From Geobacillus zalihae NBRC 101842 (lineage in GTDB: Bacteria > Bacillota > Bacilli > Bacillales > Anoxybacillaceae): 64,000 bases of DNA. The DNA lies in NCBI RefSeq assembly GCF_001544135.1, contig NZ_BCPV01000009.1, positions 19,646 to 83,645 of the forward strand, written 5' to 3'. Below the pieces are notes generated by a model that saw only the letters and a list, made by a program, of their open reading frames with translations, was not told the DNA's origin and ran no database searches. Numbering within the stretch: the first letter of the stretch is position 1; each line of letters opens with the position of its first letter. The translations under genes were made by a program, and so were the position numbers. Positions 10,090 to 20,383 of the stretch are shown here, in pieces.

Positions 10090-11018
10090 GATTGGCTCAA
10101 CTCCTGTTTCACCCGCTCGATGAGCGCTTTCGCCCCTTGTTCGATCAAGACAGCGGCCGCCTGCCGGCCGACGGCCTCCGGATCGGCGCCCGTTACCATT
10201 TCTTTATACTTTTCTTTTCCATCCGGTGAAGCGACAAGGGCCGTGAGGCGCACCATGCCACCGTCTGCTTCAGCGTAGCCGGCAATCGGCACTTGACAGC
10301 CGCCTTCCATTTGCTGCAAAAAGGTGCGCTCCGCCCGAACAGCCCGCTCGGTTTGCTCGTCGTTTAACCGGCTGAGCCATTGGCGCAATTCGTCATCATC
10401 CTCCCGGCATTCGACCGCCAGCGCCCCTTGGCCGACCGCCGGAACACAGACATCAAAAGGAAGATAGTCGCTGATGACGTCATCGCCCCAACCCATGCGC
10501 GCAAGACCCGCCGCCGCCAGCACGATCGCATCGTACTCTTCGCTTTCGAGCTTCGCCAACCTTGTGTCAATATTGCCGCGAATCCATTTGATCGTCAAAT
10601 CCGGGCGATAGGCAAGCAACTGCGCCGAACGGCGCAAGCTGCTCGTGCCAATGACCGACCCAGGCGGCAAGTCGGAGAGCATCCGGTTTCCTTTGCTGAC
10701 AAGCACATCGCGTGCATCTTCGCGGCGCGGAACCGCACCGATCACTAAACCTTCGGGCAGCACAGCCGGCATATCTTTCATGCTATGGACCGCCATATCG
10801 ATGCCGCCGGCGAGCAATTCATGCTCAATCTCTTTCACAAACAACCCTTTGCCCCCGACTTTCGAGAGCGTAACATCAAGCACCCGATCTCCTTTCGTGA
10901 CGATTTCTTTCACTTCAAACGTAAACGGCGCCCCAAGCTGTTTCAATTCGTTGATCACCCACTTCGTCTGGGTCAAGGCAAGCTTGCTGCGCCGCGAGCC
11001 AACGACAATGTTCCGCAT
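10086..11018 (-). CDS. hemC: Porphobilinogen deaminase (hydroxymethylbilane synthase)
   Basis: Polymerises four porphobilinogens into hydroxymethylbilane. At 310 residues it has the normal length. The cysteine that carries the dipyrromethane cofactor is C241 in [12 protein letters not shown]. The substrate-binding stretches HSMKDMP (residues 78-84) and GTSSLRR (124-130) are intact. The start is ATG at 11016-11018, preceded by GGGGAGGAACGAA. It overlaps hemD by four bases. Confidence 0.97.
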   Translation of the reverse strand: MRNIVVGSRRSKLALTQTKWVINELKQLGAPFTFEVKEIVTKGDRVLDVTLSKVGGKGLFVKEIEHELLAGGIDMAVHSMKDMPAVLPEGLVIGAVPRREDARDVLVSKGNRMLSDLPPGSVIGTSSLRRSAQLLAYRPDLTIKWIRGNIDTRLAKLESEEYDAIVLAAAGLARMGWGDDVISDYLPFDVCVPAVGQGALAVECREDDDELRQWLSRLNDEQTERAVRAERTFLQQMEGGCQVPIAGYAEADGGMVRLTALVASPDGKEKYKEMVTGADPEAVGRQAAAVLIEQGAKALIERVKQELSQS

Positions 11019-11033
11019 TTCGTTCCTCCCCAG

Positions 11034-11855
11034 TTACGCATACCAAAAATGAAATTTTGACAAACTGCCAAACAAGAAAAAGTTGACAAGCAAAAATAAA
11101 AACGAGCCGATGTTCCATAACGCGATCGCCTTTCCTTGCATCTGCCGGACGACCCGTTTGTAAAAGTAGATGCCATAAACAAGAAGAACGACAAACGATC
11201 CGAGCACTTTCGCGTCATACCAATGGAAGTGGTCAATTTGGATGTACGCCCAGATGACGCCGAGAATCAGCCCTAGTAACAACATAGGCAAACCGAGCAA
11301 ATTTAAAACATACGACAAAAAATCGAGCTTCGCCAAATCGGCCATCCGCCATAGGCGCGCCCCCCATTTTTTTCTTTTCAGCAAACTGTATTGCAACATG
11401 TACAGCACCGAAAAAATAAAGGACAACGAAAACGCGGCGTATGCTCCGAGCGCGAGCGTAATATGGATGATCAAGAGCTCCGAGACGAGCCGTTCGGCGA
11501 TGGCCGGCGACTGCGACGACGGCACGAACGTGTGAATGGCCAAAATAAAAAAGGCAAGAACATTCGTGAAAAAAACGATAAAATCAACGCGCAGCAGCCG
11601 ATTGATCACGAGCGACAGCGTAATGAGCAGCCAAGCGTAAAAATAAAGCCCTTCCGACATCGTTAAAATCGGAAAGCGCTTCGTCTCCATGATGCGGGAA
11701 ACAAACGTCACGGTCTGCAAAAGCCACACAATAGAAAGCAACCAGAAGGCGATGTCGTTCGCCTTCCGGTTTTGCTGCAAAAAATCAATGAAGTATAGCA
11801 GGATGGACGCAATGTAAAGCAAAATCGACAGTTCGTACAACGGCGCCACAACCAT
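11034..11855 (-). CDS. hemX: HemX membrane protein (cytochrome c assembly-like)
   Basis: Integral membrane protein of 273 residues with about eight hydrophobic segments. In B. subtilis HemX lowers the amount of HemA; its fold resembles CcsA/CcmC haem-handling proteins. The motif WAYIQIDHFHWYDAKV carries the two histidines expected near the membrane face. The annotated ATG lies directly on the ribosome site (AAGGTGGGATG), so the third-codon GTG is a plausible alternative start. It lies between hemA and hemC, as in Bacillus. Confidence 0.9.
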   Translation of the reverse strand: MVVAPLYELSILLYIASILLYFIDFLQQNRKANDIAFWLLSIVWLLQTVTFVSRIMETKRFPILTMSEGLYFYAWLLITLSLVINRLLRVDFIVFFTNVLAFFILAIHTFVPSSQSPAIAERLVSELLIIHITLALGAYAAFSLSFIFSVLYMLQYSLLKRKKWGARLWRMADLAKLDFLSYVLNLLGLPMLLLGLILGVIWAYIQIDHFHWYDAKVLGSFVVLLVYGIYFYKRVVRQMQGKAIALWNIGSFLFLLVNFFLFGSLSKFHFWYA

Positions 11856-11861
11856 CCCACC

Positions 11862-13220
11862 TTACAGCTGCCACGATGGGCGGGCCGCTTCCGCTTGCTG
11901 CCGGTCGTTCCGCACGGTTTCTTCCCGTTTCATCCCTTGCTGCTGCGCTTTCACCGCATCTTCGATATTGAAAATTTTCATAAACAGCAAAAGCGCCTCC
12001 TCGGCATTCGGGCCGGCGGCGAGTTCCTTCGCCTGCAAAATCGGATCGCGGAGCAGCTGGTTAATAATGCTTTTCGTATGCTTATTCAACACTTTCCAGT
12101 CGCGCTCCGACAAATGCGGCAGTTTCCGCTCCAAACTTTTCATCGTTTCCGCTTGGATGGCCAGCGCCTTTTCGCGCAATGCGGCAATGACTGGCACGAC
12201 GCCGAGCGTCTGCAGCCATTGGCTGAACGCCATCAGTTCCGCTTCGATCATCATTTCAATGCGAGCCGCTGCCTTTTGCCGTTCCGCCAAGTTGGCCGCC
12301 ACCACATCTTGCAAATCGTCAATGTCGTACAAAAACACCGTTTCCAAATCAGCCAACGCCGGATCCAAATCGCGCGGCACCGCGATGTCAACCATAAAGA
12401 GCGGGCGGCCTTTGCGCATTTTCTCAAGCGGCGCCACCATTTCCTTCGTCAAAATATAGCCTTTGGCTCCCGTCGAGCTGATGACGATATCCGCTTCCAG
12501 AAGCGCACACGACAGCTCACTGAGCGGCTTCGCTTCGCCGGCAAACTGCTTCGCAAGCTGTTTCGCTTTTTCAAGCGTCCGGTTGACGACTGTGACTTTG
12601 CCAACGCCGCTGCCGTACAAGTTTTGCGCCGCCAGCGTCCCCATTTTGCCGGCCCCGATAATCAAGACGTGCTTGCCGGCAAGGCGGCCGAAAATCTTCT
12701 TCGCCAGCTCAACCGCCGCATAGCTGACCGATACAGCGTGCGCACCGATGCCCGTTTCCGAGTGGGCGCGCTTCGCAAACGTCACCGCCTGCTTGAACAG
12801 ATGATTGAAAATCGTGCCGCTCGTCCCGACCTCTTGAGCGAGCAAATAGCTGTCTTTCACTTGCCCTAAAATTTGCGTTTCCCCAAGCACCATCGAATCA
12901 AGGCCGGCCGCCACGCGGAACAAATGCTTGATGGCCGCCTCTCCTTCAAGCACACGCAAATACGGAGCAATCGCTTCCACTTTGACGCCAAACCATTCGG
13001 CTAAAAATGCTTTCATATAGTAACGGCCGGTATGCAGTTGATCAACCACTGCATAAACTTCCGTCCGGTTGCACGTCGAGACGATCACATTTTCGAGCAC
13101 GCTTTTTTGCTTGGCGAGCTGTTTCATCGCCGCACCGAGTTCCGCTTCCGCAAACGCGAGCTTTTCGCGGATTTCTACAGGGGCGGTTTTATAGTCGACG
13201 CCAACGACTACGATTTGCAC
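11862..13220 (-). CDS. hemA: Glutamyl-tRNA reductase
   Basis: Reduces glutamyl-tRNA to glutamate-1-semialdehyde with NADPH, the committed step of C5 haem synthesis. The 452-residue protein has its nucleophile C50 in [10 protein letters not shown], a GAGKMG nucleotide-binding loop near residue 190, and the C-terminal helical dimerisation domain. The start is GTG (13218-13220), eight bases after GGGGG. First gene of hemAXCDBL. A TATAAT (13257-13262) lies about 40 bases upstream, but no good -35 is visible. Confidence 0.97.
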   Translation of the reverse strand: MQIVVVGVDYKTAPVEIREKLAFAEAELGAAMKQLAKQKSVLENVIVSTCNRTEVYAVVDQLHTGRYYMKAFLAEWFGVKVEAIAPYLRVLEGEAAIKHLFRVAAGLDSMVLGETQILGQVKDSYLLAQEVGTSGTIFNHLFKQAVTFAKRAHSETGIGAHAVSVSYAAVELAKKIFGRLAGKHVLIIGAGKMGTLAAQNLYGSGVGKVTVVNRTLEKAKQLAKQFAGEAKPLSELSCALLEADIVISSTGAKGYILTKEMVAPLEKMRKGRPLFMVDIAVPRDLDPALADLETVFLYDIDDLQDVVAANLAERQKAAARIEMMIEAELMAFSQWLQTLGVVPVIAALREKALAIQAETMKSLERKLPHLSERDWKVLNKHTKSIINQLLRDPILQAKELAAGPNAEEALLLFMKIFNIEDAVKAQQQGMKREETVRNDRQQAEAARPSWQL

Positions 13221-13386
13221 GATGCCATCCCCCTTATTGACCGAATCCCTTCCATCATTATATCACAACCGTCCATCGTTCCGGTTTGAAAAAATTGTGA
13301 ACATGCCTCCAAAGCTATGCTAAACTGTAGACAGTGATCATTCTATCATAAACATGTCCAAAAGGGAAACGGAGGACGCGACGATC

Positions 13387-13872
13387 ATGAAAACCCGAAC
13401 GGTATTCGCCGGCATCTTGTTCATCGGCCTCGGGCTGTATTTTCTCGCCGGACAGTTGGAATCCCCCCTTTTCCATTTCTTCCAAGGGTGGCCGGCCTTG
13501 CTTGCCATTTGCGGCGCGGCTTTGCTTGGCCAGGCGCATTCAGCGCGCGAATATGCTTACCTTTTCCCCGGCTTTCTTTTACTCGGATTTGGCGTTGAAC
13601 TGCTCCTTGCGAGTGCATTTTCGGCCTGGCCCCGCGGCGTGAACATGTTTTTTTTCCTCATCGCGCTCGCTTTTTTCGCCAGCAGCCGCAAACAAAAAGG
13701 CGGGGCCGGCTTTGGCGTGCTTTTTTTGCTTCTCGCTGTCGTGCTGACGTTTTCCGGGCGCGGCCAGCCATTCTTTCACCTCGTCCAAGCCGGACTTTCC
13801 TCTGTCTGGAAGTTTTGGCCGCTCGGACTCATCGCCATCGGCGTCTATATATTATGGACTAGGCGAAAATAG
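13387..13872 (+). CDS. DUF5668/LiaI-LiaF-like membrane protein
   Basis: A 161-residue integral membrane protein with about six hydrophobic segments. It opens with a segment like GILFIGLGLYFL and closes with FWPLGLIAIGVYIL, the repeated pattern of the LiaI/LiaF-like (DUF5668) membrane region. No function is known to me. Start ATG at 13387 follows GGAGG at a slightly long spacing; an upstream in-frame ATG (13354) lacks a ribosome site. It is divergent from hemA, convergent with ysxC, and occupies the position where I recall ysxD in B. subtilis; equivalence is inferred from position only. Confidence 0.75.
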   Translation: MKTRTVFAGILFIGLGLYFLAGQLESPLFHFFQGWPALLAICGAALLGQAHSAREYAYLFPGFLLLGFGVELLLASAFSAWPRGVNMFFFLIALAFFASSRKQKGGAGFGVLFLLLAVVLTFSGRGQPFFHLVQAGLSSVWKFWPLGLIAIGVYILWTRRK

Positions 13873-13882
13873 CCTTGGAAGT

Positions 13883-13911
13883 GAAAACACCAGCGGAATC
13901 GCTGGTGTTTT
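13883..13911. terminator. Bidirectional terminator between the membrane gene and ysxC
   Basis: AAAACACCAGCG, a four-base loop, and CGCTGGTGTTTT form a perfect 12-bp stem flanked by A and T runs, so it can stop transcription from both sides of this convergent pair. Confidence 0.88.
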
Positions 13912-13913
13912 CG

Positions 13914-14501
13914 TCATGAGGCCACAAACGGCAAAAGCGCCGCCCATGCTTCGTCTTTCCCTTGTCCGGTCTCGGCGGAAAACAAAATGAGCGGGTCGCC
14001 GTCCGCCATCCGCAGCGTCTCGCGCGCGATTTTCGCGTGTTTTTGATGCTTGCCGCGCGGCACTTTATCCGCTTTCGTCGCAATGACGATCACCGGGATC
14101 TCGTAATGTTTTAAAAACTCGTACATCATCACATCGTCTTTCGTCGGCGGATGGCGCAAATCAACGAGCAGGACCGCCGCCTTCAGCACCTCGCGCGTCG
14201 TAAAGTACGTCTCCATCATGTTCCCCCATTTTTGCCGCTCCTGCTTCGACACGCGGGCGAACCCATAACCTGGCACGTCCACAAAGTAAAACGAGTCGTT
14301 AATCAAATAAAAATTCAACGTTTGCGTTTTCCCTGGCTTTGAGGAGGTGCGCGCCAAGTTTTTCCGGTTGATCATTTTGTTGATGAATGATGATTTGCCG
14401 ACGTTCGAACGGCCGGCGAGCGCCACCTCCGGCCGTCCGCCGTCCGGATATTGTTCCGGCTTGACGGCACTGGTCACAAGCTCTGCTTTCTTCACATTCA
14501 T
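13914..14501 (-). CDS. ysxC: Ribosome-assembly GTPase YsxC/EngB
   Basis: Essential GTPase that helps assemble the 50S ribosomal subunit. At 195 residues it has all G motifs: GRSNVGKSS (residues 30-38), DVPGYG and TKAD. I place the start at ATG 14499-14501, which overlaps the lonA stop as ATGA and matches the Bacillus N-terminus; a GTG nine bases upstream is possible but would lack a spaced ribosome site. Cotranscribed with lonA. Confidence 0.95.
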   Translation of the reverse strand: MNVKKAELVTSAVKPEQYPDGGRPEVALAGRSNVGKSSFINKMINRKNLARTSSKPGKTQTLNFYLINDSFYFVDVPGYGFARVSKQERQKWGNMMETYFTTREVLKAAVLLVDLRHPPTKDDVMMYEFLKHYEIPVIVIATKADKVPRGKHQKHAKIARETLRMADGDPLILFSAETGQGKDEAWAALLPFVAS

Positions 14502-16825
14502 CGCTTCCACCCCACCAGCGCGTGCGGCAGCACCTCATCGAGATGAGAGACAAGCACAAAGCGCAAGTCGCGCTTCACCGTTTCCGGAATGTCAGCCAAA
14601 TCTTTTTCATTGTCTTTCGGCAAAATGACGGTTTTCAATCCGGCACGATGGGCGCTTAACGTTTTCTCTTTCAGCCCCCCGATCGCAAGAACGCGGCCGC
14701 GCAGCGTAATTTCCCCGGTCATGCCGACAAAGCGGCTCACCGGCTTGCCCGTCAAAGCGGAAATGAGTGCGGTCGCAATCGTAATGCCGGCCGATGGCCC
14801 GTCTTTCGGCACCGCTCCTTCCGGAACGTGGATGTGAATATCATATTTCTCATGGAACTTCGGATCAATGTCAAGCTCCTCAGCGCGCGACCGCACGTAG
14901 CTGAACGCCGCTTGCGCTGATTCTTTCATGACATCGCCGAGCTTGCCGGTCAGCACGAGTTTCCCATTGCCTGGCGCGAGCGACACTTCGATGGCGAGCG
15001 TATCGCCGCCAAACGCCGTATACGCCAGCCCGGTCGCCACGCCAACTTGGTCTTCCGCCTCCGCTCGGCCGTAGCGGTATTTTCGCTTCCCTAAAAATTC
15101 CTCAAGATTGTTTTCTGTGATCACAACCCGCTTTTTCTCGCCGGAAACGATGAGGCGGGCCGCTTTTCGGCAGATAGCGGCGAGCTGCCGCTCAAGCTCC
15201 CGCACCCCGGCTTCGCGCGTATAATGGCGGATGATATCGAGCATCGCGTCATCGCGAATTTGCAACGCCGCCTTTTTCAGCCCGTGCTCGGTGATTTGTT
15301 TCGGCAGCAAATGCCGCTTGGCGATATGCAGCTTCTCCACTTCTGTGTAGCCTGGTATGTGGATCACTTCCATCCGGTCCAAGAGCGGCTGCGGAATCGC
15401 CGCCAAATGGTTGGCCGTGGCGATAAACATGACTTTCGATAGATCGTACGGCTCTTCAATGTAATGGTCGCTGAACGTATGATTTTGCTCTGGATCCAGC
15501 ACCTCCAGCATGGCCGCCGATGGATCGCCGCGGAAATCGCTCGACATTTTGTCGATTTCATCAAGCAAGAAGACGGGGTTGATCGTGCCTGCTTTTTTCA
15601 TCCCCTGGATAATGCGTCCCGGCATGGCGCCGACATACGTGCGGCGATGGCCGCGAATTTCCGATTCGTCGCGGACGCCGCCGAGCGAAACGCGGACGAA
15701 GCGGCGGCCGAGCGCTTTGGCGATCGAGCGGGCGAGCGACGTTTTGCCGACCCCCGGCGGTCCGGCGAGGCAAAGAATCGGACCTTTTAACGATTTCGTC
15801 AGCTGCTTGACGGATAAAAATTCAAGCACCCGTTCTTTCACTTTATCGAGCCCGTAATGCTCCTCGTTTAAAATCGCTTCCGCCCGCTTAATGTCGTGGA
15901 TGTCTTCCGTTTCTTTCGACCACGGCAAGGCGATGAGCCAATCGAGGTAGTTGCGAATGACTGCGCTTTCCGCTGAGGTCGCCGGAATTTTTTCATAGCG
16001 GTCAAGCTCTTTCAATGCCGTTTGTTTCACATGCTCCGGCATGCCGGCCGCCTCGATTTTTTCTTTCAGCTCCTCGACTTCGCCCGTTTTTCCTTCTTTT
16101 TCGCCAAGCTCTTTTTGAATCGCCTTCATTTGCTCGCGCAAATAATACTCTTTTTGCGTCCGCTCCATCGACTGCTTGACGCGGGCGCTGATCTTTTTCT
16201 CAAGCTGGAGCACTTCTTTTTCGTTGTGCAAAATTTGGATGATTTTATTGAGGCGCTCTTTCACGTCGATCGTTTCTAAAATGCGCTGCTTTTCCTCAAG
16301 CTTAAGCGGCAAGTGCGAGGCGATGATGTCCGCCATTCGCCCCGGCTCATCGATGTCGACGATCGAGGCGTAAATGTCGACCGACAGCCGCTTGGACAAG
16401 TTTATGTACTGCTCGAAATATTCAAGCATCGTCCGCTTGAGCGCCTCATCTTCTAAATCTTTCGCCGCCCGATCAGCAAACTTTTCGACTTTGACGAGAA
16501 AGTACGGCTCCTCGCTGATCACTTCCGTAATGAGCGCCCGAGCGACGCCTTCGACAAGCACGCGGAACGTGCCGTTCGGGAGTTTTAGAAGTTGCTTGAC
16601 GCGCGCGATCGTTCCCATTTTATATAAGTCATCCATGTCCGGTTCGTCGATGGCAACGTCTTTTTGCGACGTCAGCAAAATCATATGATCCTCAACCATG
16701 GCTTGTTCGAGCGCTTTGACCGATTTCTCGCGCCCGACATCCAAATGGAGCACCATCGTCGGAAACACGAGCAGCCCACGCAGCGGCAAAAGCGGAACGA
16801 CCGTCTCCTTTTTCTTTCCGTTCAC
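14498..16825 (-). CDS. lonA: ATP-dependent Lon protease LonA
   Basis: Cytoplasmic quality-control and regulatory protease. It has an N-terminal substrate-binding domain ([14 protein letters not shown]), a central AAA+ module with GPPGVGKTS near residue 355 and LLDEIDKM, and a C-terminal Ser-Lys peptidase with PKDGPSAG. I prefer the GTG start at 16823-16825: GGAGGTG lies eight bases upstream and the resulting 775 residues match the usual length. The upstream ATG (16838-16840) has a poor ribosome site. ysxC follows with a four-base overlap. Confidence 0.96.
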   Translation of the reverse strand: MNGKKKETVVPLLPLRGLLVFPTMVLHLDVGREKSVKALEQAMVEDHMILLTSQKDVAIDEPDMDDLYKMGTIARVKQLLKLPNGTFRVLVEGVARALITEVISEEPYFLVKVEKFADRAAKDLEDEALKRTMLEYFEQYINLSKRLSVDIYASIVDIDEPGRMADIIASHLPLKLEEKQRILETIDVKERLNKIIQILHNEKEVLQLEKKISARVKQSMERTQKEYYLREQMKAIQKELGEKEGKTGEVEELKEKIEAAGMPEHVKQTALKELDRYEKIPATSAESAVIRNYLDWLIALPWSKETEDIHDIKRAEAILNEEHYGLDKVKERVLEFLSVKQLTKSLKGPILCLAGPPGVGKTSLARSIAKALGRRFVRVSLGGVRDESEIRGHRRTYVGAMPGRIIQGMKKAGTINPVFLLDEIDKMSSDFRGDPSAAMLEVLDPEQNHTFSDHYIEEPYDLSKVMFIATANHLAAIPQPLLDRMEVIHIPGYTEVEKLHIAKRHLLPKQITEHGLKKAALQIRDDAMLDIIRHYTREAGVRELERQLAAICRKAARLIVSGEKKRVVITENNLEEFLGKRKYRYGRAEAEDQVGVATGLAYTAFGGDTLAIEVSLAPGNGKLVLTGKLGDVMKESAQAAFSYVRSRAEELDIDPKFHEKYDIHIHVPEGAVPKDGPSAGITIATALISALTGKPVSRFVGMTGEITLRGRVLAIGGLKEKTLSAHRAGLKTVILPKDNEKDLADIPETVKRDLRFVLVSHLDEVLPHALVGWKR

Positions 16826-16859
16826 GCCGAACACCTCCATCTCTCGCTTCTATTCGTTT

Positions 16860-16889
16860 ATTGTATAGTACGGCAGCAGGGTTTGTAAA
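16860..16889 (-). promoter_or_regulatory. Sigma-A promoter of lonA
   Basis: TTTACA at 16884-16889, an 18-base spacer and TACAAT at 16860-16865. No CIRCE or CtsR heptad repeat is visible next to it. Confidence 0.65.
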
Positions 16890-16979
16890 ATTTGACGAAC
16901 GAAAAAGCGCGCGGCGCTCCGTCTGCAGGCAAAGAAAAACCGACTTCAGCGACGATCCGCTTGCGCCGAAGCCGTACAT

Positions 16980-17005
16980 AAAAGAGAGGCCGGGCGAACC
17001 GCCCG
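16980..17005 (-). terminator. Probable terminator of lonB
   Basis: CGGGCG and CGCCCG form a short strong hairpin followed by GCCTCTCTTTTAT on the minus strand. The T run is interrupted, so termination may be weak. It is the only candidate in the GC-rich 245-base gap between lonB and lonA. Confidence 0.45.
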
Positions 17006-17070
17006 ACTCGGTTGCGAGCGGACCGCCCGCTTTCGTTGCCAACCGTTCGCCTTGCCGCCGTTTCCTTTGG

Positions 17071-18744
17071 CTAGACGAGCTTTTTCTCCGAGCGGTCCAT
17101 AGCCGCTGGCAGCAGCGCGGGGCCTCGGCGGAGCGCCTCTTCGCCGAACACATGGACGAGCACTTCCTCGAGGCGGCGGACGGCGATGATTTGAATGCCG
17201 CTGACTTCGCCTAGCAACGATTGCATATTCTCAATCGGGATGATGACTTTTTTCGCCCCGGCTTGTTTGGCCGCTTTGATTTTGGCGAACACGCCGCCGA
17301 CCGGTTTCACGCAGCCACGGATGCTGATTTCTCCGGTCATCGCGACCGTATGATCGACTGGCAGCTGGTAGATGGCGGAATAAATGCCGACGGCAATCGC
17401 CACCCCGGCTGACGGGCCGTCAACCGGCACCCCGCCCGGAAAGTTGACATGAATGTCGTAGCGGTCCGCTGGCACGCCCATCGCCCGCAACACCGTAATG
17501 ACGTTTTCCGCCGAGCCGCGCGCCATGCTTTTGCGCCGCACCGATTTTTCTGCACTGCCGATGCTTTCCTCCTCGACAATGCCGGTGACATTGATCGACC
17601 CTTTCCCTTTGGCCGGCAAAGCGGTCACCTCAATTTCCAACAGCGCGCCGGTGTTCGGGCCGTACACGGCAAGGCCATTGACGACGCCGACCGCCGGAGC
17701 GGAAGCGATTTTCTTCTCATAGCGCGGAGTCATTTGGCTCGATTGAATGACCCATTCAATATCTTTGTCCAAAATGTGTTCTCGGTTTTCCGTGATGGCT
17801 AGGCCAGCGGCAATTTGCATCATGTTGACCGCCTCCCGCCCGTTGCGCGCATAGGCGGCAAGGAGGCGAATGCCGCTTTCTGACACGTTCAAGCGGATTT
17901 TTTCCGCCGCCTTTTTCGCGATGAGGGCGATTTCATCTTGGTCCAATTCACGGAAAAATACTTCCAGGCAGCGAGAGCGAATGGCCGGAGGAATTTCGTT
18001 CGGCGTGCGCGTCGTCGCCCCGACAAGACGGAAATCAGCCGGCAGTCCATTTTGGAAAATATCGTGAATATGGCTTGGGATTTGCGGATTTTCTTTGCTG
18101 TAATAGGCGCTTTCAAAAAATACTTTCCGGTCCTCAAGCACTTTCAACAACTTGTTCATTTGGATCGGATGAAGCTCGCCGATTTCGTCGATGAATAAAA
18201 CGCCCCCGTGGGCGTTCGTCACCGCCCCTTGCTTCGGCTGAGGAATGCCGGCTTGCCCCATCGCCCCGGCCCCTTGGTAAATCGGGTCGTGCACCGAGCC
18301 GATGAGGGGGTCGGCGATGCCGCGCTCGTCAAAGCGCGCCGTCGTCGCGTCAAGCTCCACGAATACCGCATTTTTCTTAAACGGGGAGAGCGGATTTTTT
18401 TTCGCTTCCTCAAGCACGAGCCGAGCAGCTGCCGTCTTGCCGACGCCGGGCGGCCCGTAAATGATGACATGTTGCGGGTTGGGGCCGCATAAAGCAGCTT
18501 TTAACGCCTTGATGCCGTCTTCCTGACCGACGATGTCGTCAAAACTTTTCGGCCGCACTTTTTCCGCCAGCGGCTCGGTGAGCGAAATCGAACGCAGCTT
18601 GCGGAGTTGTTCCATCTCTTTGCGCGACTCTTTATCAATCGAAACTTTTTGCACACGCTGCCCTCTTAGCAAATTCCAAAAATAAAGGCCGATGATGACC
18701 CCGAAAAACAGCTGGATGACCAGTACGATGTTCGTCCAATCCAT
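17071..18744 (-). CDS. lonB: Membrane-anchored Lon-like protease LonB
   Basis: Second Lon protease of Bacillus, associated with the forespore. At 557 residues it begins with a single hydrophobic anchor (about residues 3-22), followed by an AAA+ domain with GPPGVGKTA and LFIDEIGELH, and a Lon peptidase domain with DGPSAGVAIA holding the catalytic serine. I chose ATG 18742-18744 because GGAGG precedes it and the protein then starts MDWTN, as in B. subtilis LonB; the longer frame upstream has no support. It is separated from clpX by a strong terminator. Confidence 0.95.
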   Translation of the reverse strand: MDWTNIVLVIQLFFGVIIGLYFWNLLRGQRVQKVSIDKESRKEMEQLRKLRSISLTEPLAEKVRPKSFDDIVGQEDGIKALKAALCGPNPQHVIIYGPPGVGKTAAARLVLEEAKKNPLSPFKKNAVFVELDATTARFDERGIADPLIGSVHDPIYQGAGAMGQAGIPQPKQGAVTNAHGGVLFIDEIGELHPIQMNKLLKVLEDRKVFFESAYYSKENPQIPSHIHDIFQNGLPADFRLVGATTRTPNEIPPAIRSRCLEVFFRELDQDEIALIAKKAAEKIRLNVSESGIRLLAAYARNGREAVNMMQIAAGLAITENREHILDKDIEWVIQSSQMTPRYEKKIASAPAVGVVNGLAVYGPNTGALLEIEVTALPAKGKGSINVTGIVEEESIGSAEKSVRRKSMARGSAENVITVLRAMGVPADRYDIHVNFPGGVPVDGPSAGVAIAVGIYSAIYQLPVDHTVAMTGEISIRGCVKPVGGVFAKIKAAKQAGAKKVIIPIENMQSLLGEVSGIQIIAVRRLEEVLVHVFGEEALRRGPALLPAAMDRSEKKLV

Positions 18745-18850
18745 GCCCCGATATCCTCCTGCCTTTAGATGGTATGTAGTATGATAGTATCTCCGCGAAC
18801 TGGCGGGAATAAACCAAAAAAGCGCCAGCGGGCGCGCGGGGCATGGGCGG

Positions 18851-18884
18851 CAAAAAAAGAAACCGCCGAAAAAAGGCGGTTTTC
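18851..18884 (-). terminator. Terminator of clpX
   Basis: GAAAACCGCC and GGCGGTTTC form a stem followed by seven T residues on the minus strand, a few bases past the clpX stop. Confidence 0.9.
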
Positions 18885-18887
18885 CCA

Positions 18888-20153
18888 TCAGGCAGATGTT
18901 TTCCGTTCCAGCTCGATGACGGTGCCATCATGACGGATCAGCGTCGGCGGCTTTGTGCCGCGCACCGTGTCGAGCGTGATGATGCACTTTTGCACATCTT
19001 CGCGCGACGGCAGCTCAAACATCACATCGAGCATAATGCCTTCGATGATCGAGCGAAGGCCGCGCGCGCCCGTTTTCCGCTCAATCGCTTTTTTCGCGAT
19101 TTCACGGAGCGCCGCTTCTTCAAACTCGAGCTCAACGCCGTCAAGCTCCAGCATTTTTTGGTATTGCTTCACAATGGCATTTTTCGGTTTCGTCAAAATG
19201 TCGATCAACGCCTGTTCGTCGAGCGGCTCGAGCGTCGTAATGACCGGCAGACGGCCGATGAACTCCGGAATAAGTCCGAATTTGAGCAAGTCTTCCGGCA
19301 GCACTTTCGACAACAAGTTTTTCTCGTCGACATCCGTCTGGTTCATTTCCGCGCCAAAACCGATCACTTTTTTGCCAAGACGGCGCTTGATGATCGGCTC
19401 AATGCCATCAAACGCTCCACCGCAAATGAACAAAATGTTCGTCGTATCGATTTGAATGAATTCTTGATGCGGATGTTTGCGGCCGCCCTGCGGCGGAACG
19501 CTGGCAATGGTGCCTTCTAAAATCTTGAGCAGCGCCTGTTGCACCCCTTCGCCGGATACGTCGCGAGTGATGGAAGGGTTTTCCGATTTGCGGGCGATTT
19601 TGTCAATTTCATCGATGTAAATAATGCCTTTTTCCGCCCGTTCGACGTCATAATCAGCCGCTTGGATGAGCTTTAACAAAATGTTTTCGACGTCTTCGCC
19701 AACATAGCCGGCCTCTGTAAGCGAGGTGGCATCGGCGATGGCAAACGGCACGTTCAAAATGCGCGCCAGTGTTTGCGCCAGCAGCGTTTTCCCGCTCCCG
19801 GTCGGCCCGATCATCAAAATGTTGCTTTTCGACAGCTCGACATCATCGATTTTGCTGCCGGAATTGATCCGTTTATAATGATTGTAAACCGCAACGGCGA
19901 GCGATTTTTTCGCCTCATCTTGACCGATGACGTACTCATCTAGAATTTCCCGAATTTCCAACGGTTTCGGCACGTCTTTAAATTCAAATTCCTCTTCATT
20001 GCCGAGCTCCTCTTCAACAATTTCCGTGCATAGCTCAATGCACTCGTCGCAAATGTAAACCCCCGGACCGGCAACGAGCTTTCGGACTTGGTCTTGTGTT
20101 TTGCCGCAGAACGAACATTTCAATTGCCCTTTTTCATCATTAAACTTAAACAT
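18888..20153 (-). CDS. clpX: ATP-dependent Clp protease ATP-binding subunit ClpX
   Basis: AAA+ unfoldase that feeds substrates to ClpP. The 421-residue protein has the N-terminal zinc finger (C13, C16, C35, C38), Walker A GPTGSGKT at residues 116-123, Walker B IYIDEID at 178-184, and an IGF-type ClpP-docking loop (KVIGFGAE). The start is ATG 20151-20153 after AAGGGGTGA. It lies between tig and lonB, the standard Firmicute order, with terminators on both sides, so it is probably monocistronic. Confidence 0.97.
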   Translation of the reverse strand: MFKFNDEKGQLKCSFCGKTQDQVRKLVAGPGVYICDECIELCTEIVEEELGNEEEFEFKDVPKPLEIREILDEYVIGQDEAKKSLAVAVYNHYKRINSGSKIDDVELSKSNILMIGPTGSGKTLLAQTLARILNVPFAIADATSLTEAGYVGEDVENILLKLIQAADYDVERAEKGIIYIDEIDKIARKSENPSITRDVSGEGVQQALLKILEGTIASVPPQGGRKHPHQEFIQIDTTNILFICGGAFDGIEPIIKRRLGKKVIGFGAEMNQTDVDEKNLLSKVLPEDLLKFGLIPEFIGRLPVITTLEPLDEQALIDILTKPKNAIVKQYQKMLELDGVELEFEEAALREIAKKAIERKTGARGLRSIIEGIMLDVMFELPSREDVQKCIITLDTVRGTKPPTLIRHDGTVIELERKTSA

Positions 20154-20334
20154 GTCATTTCACCCCTTGCCAACGAAATCGCGCCTGCTTATGTATCCAT
20201 GTCCGCCATCTCTTATGTCGTAAAAATGTATGTATTCGCTATTTTACCATACATGTTCCTGAGAAAGCGAATGAAAAAACCGTCGTCCATTTGGAAAAGT
20301 TTGAAAATTGCCGTTCAGGCGCCATGGTTGTGGA

Positions 20335-20370
20335 TAAAGAACAAGGCACGAAGTCTCGCGCCTTGTTCCT
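20335..20370 (-). terminator. Terminator of tig
   Basis: GAACAAGGC and GCCTTGTTC form a nine-base stem with a 12-base loop, followed by TTTAT on the minus strand, 14 bases past the tig stop. Confidence 0.8.
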
Positions 20371-20383
20371 TCCTTAAGATATA

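Noticed and set aside
11895..12869. Long plus-strand open frame opposite hemA
   Set aside because: Arg/Phe/His-rich antisense shadow of a well-conserved enzyme gene.
13221..13290. PerR-like box at the hemA promoter
   Set aside because: The TATAAT region does not match the PerR palindrome at enough positions.
16826..17070. Heat-shock operator (CIRCE or CtsR repeat) upstream of lonA
   Set aside because: Neither the CIRCE inverted repeat nor the GGTCAAA heptad repeat is present.
18725..18790. CATACTA resembling a sigma-G -10 upstream of lonB
   Set aside because: No matching -35 at the required distance, so I did not call a forespore promoter although lonB is expected to have one.
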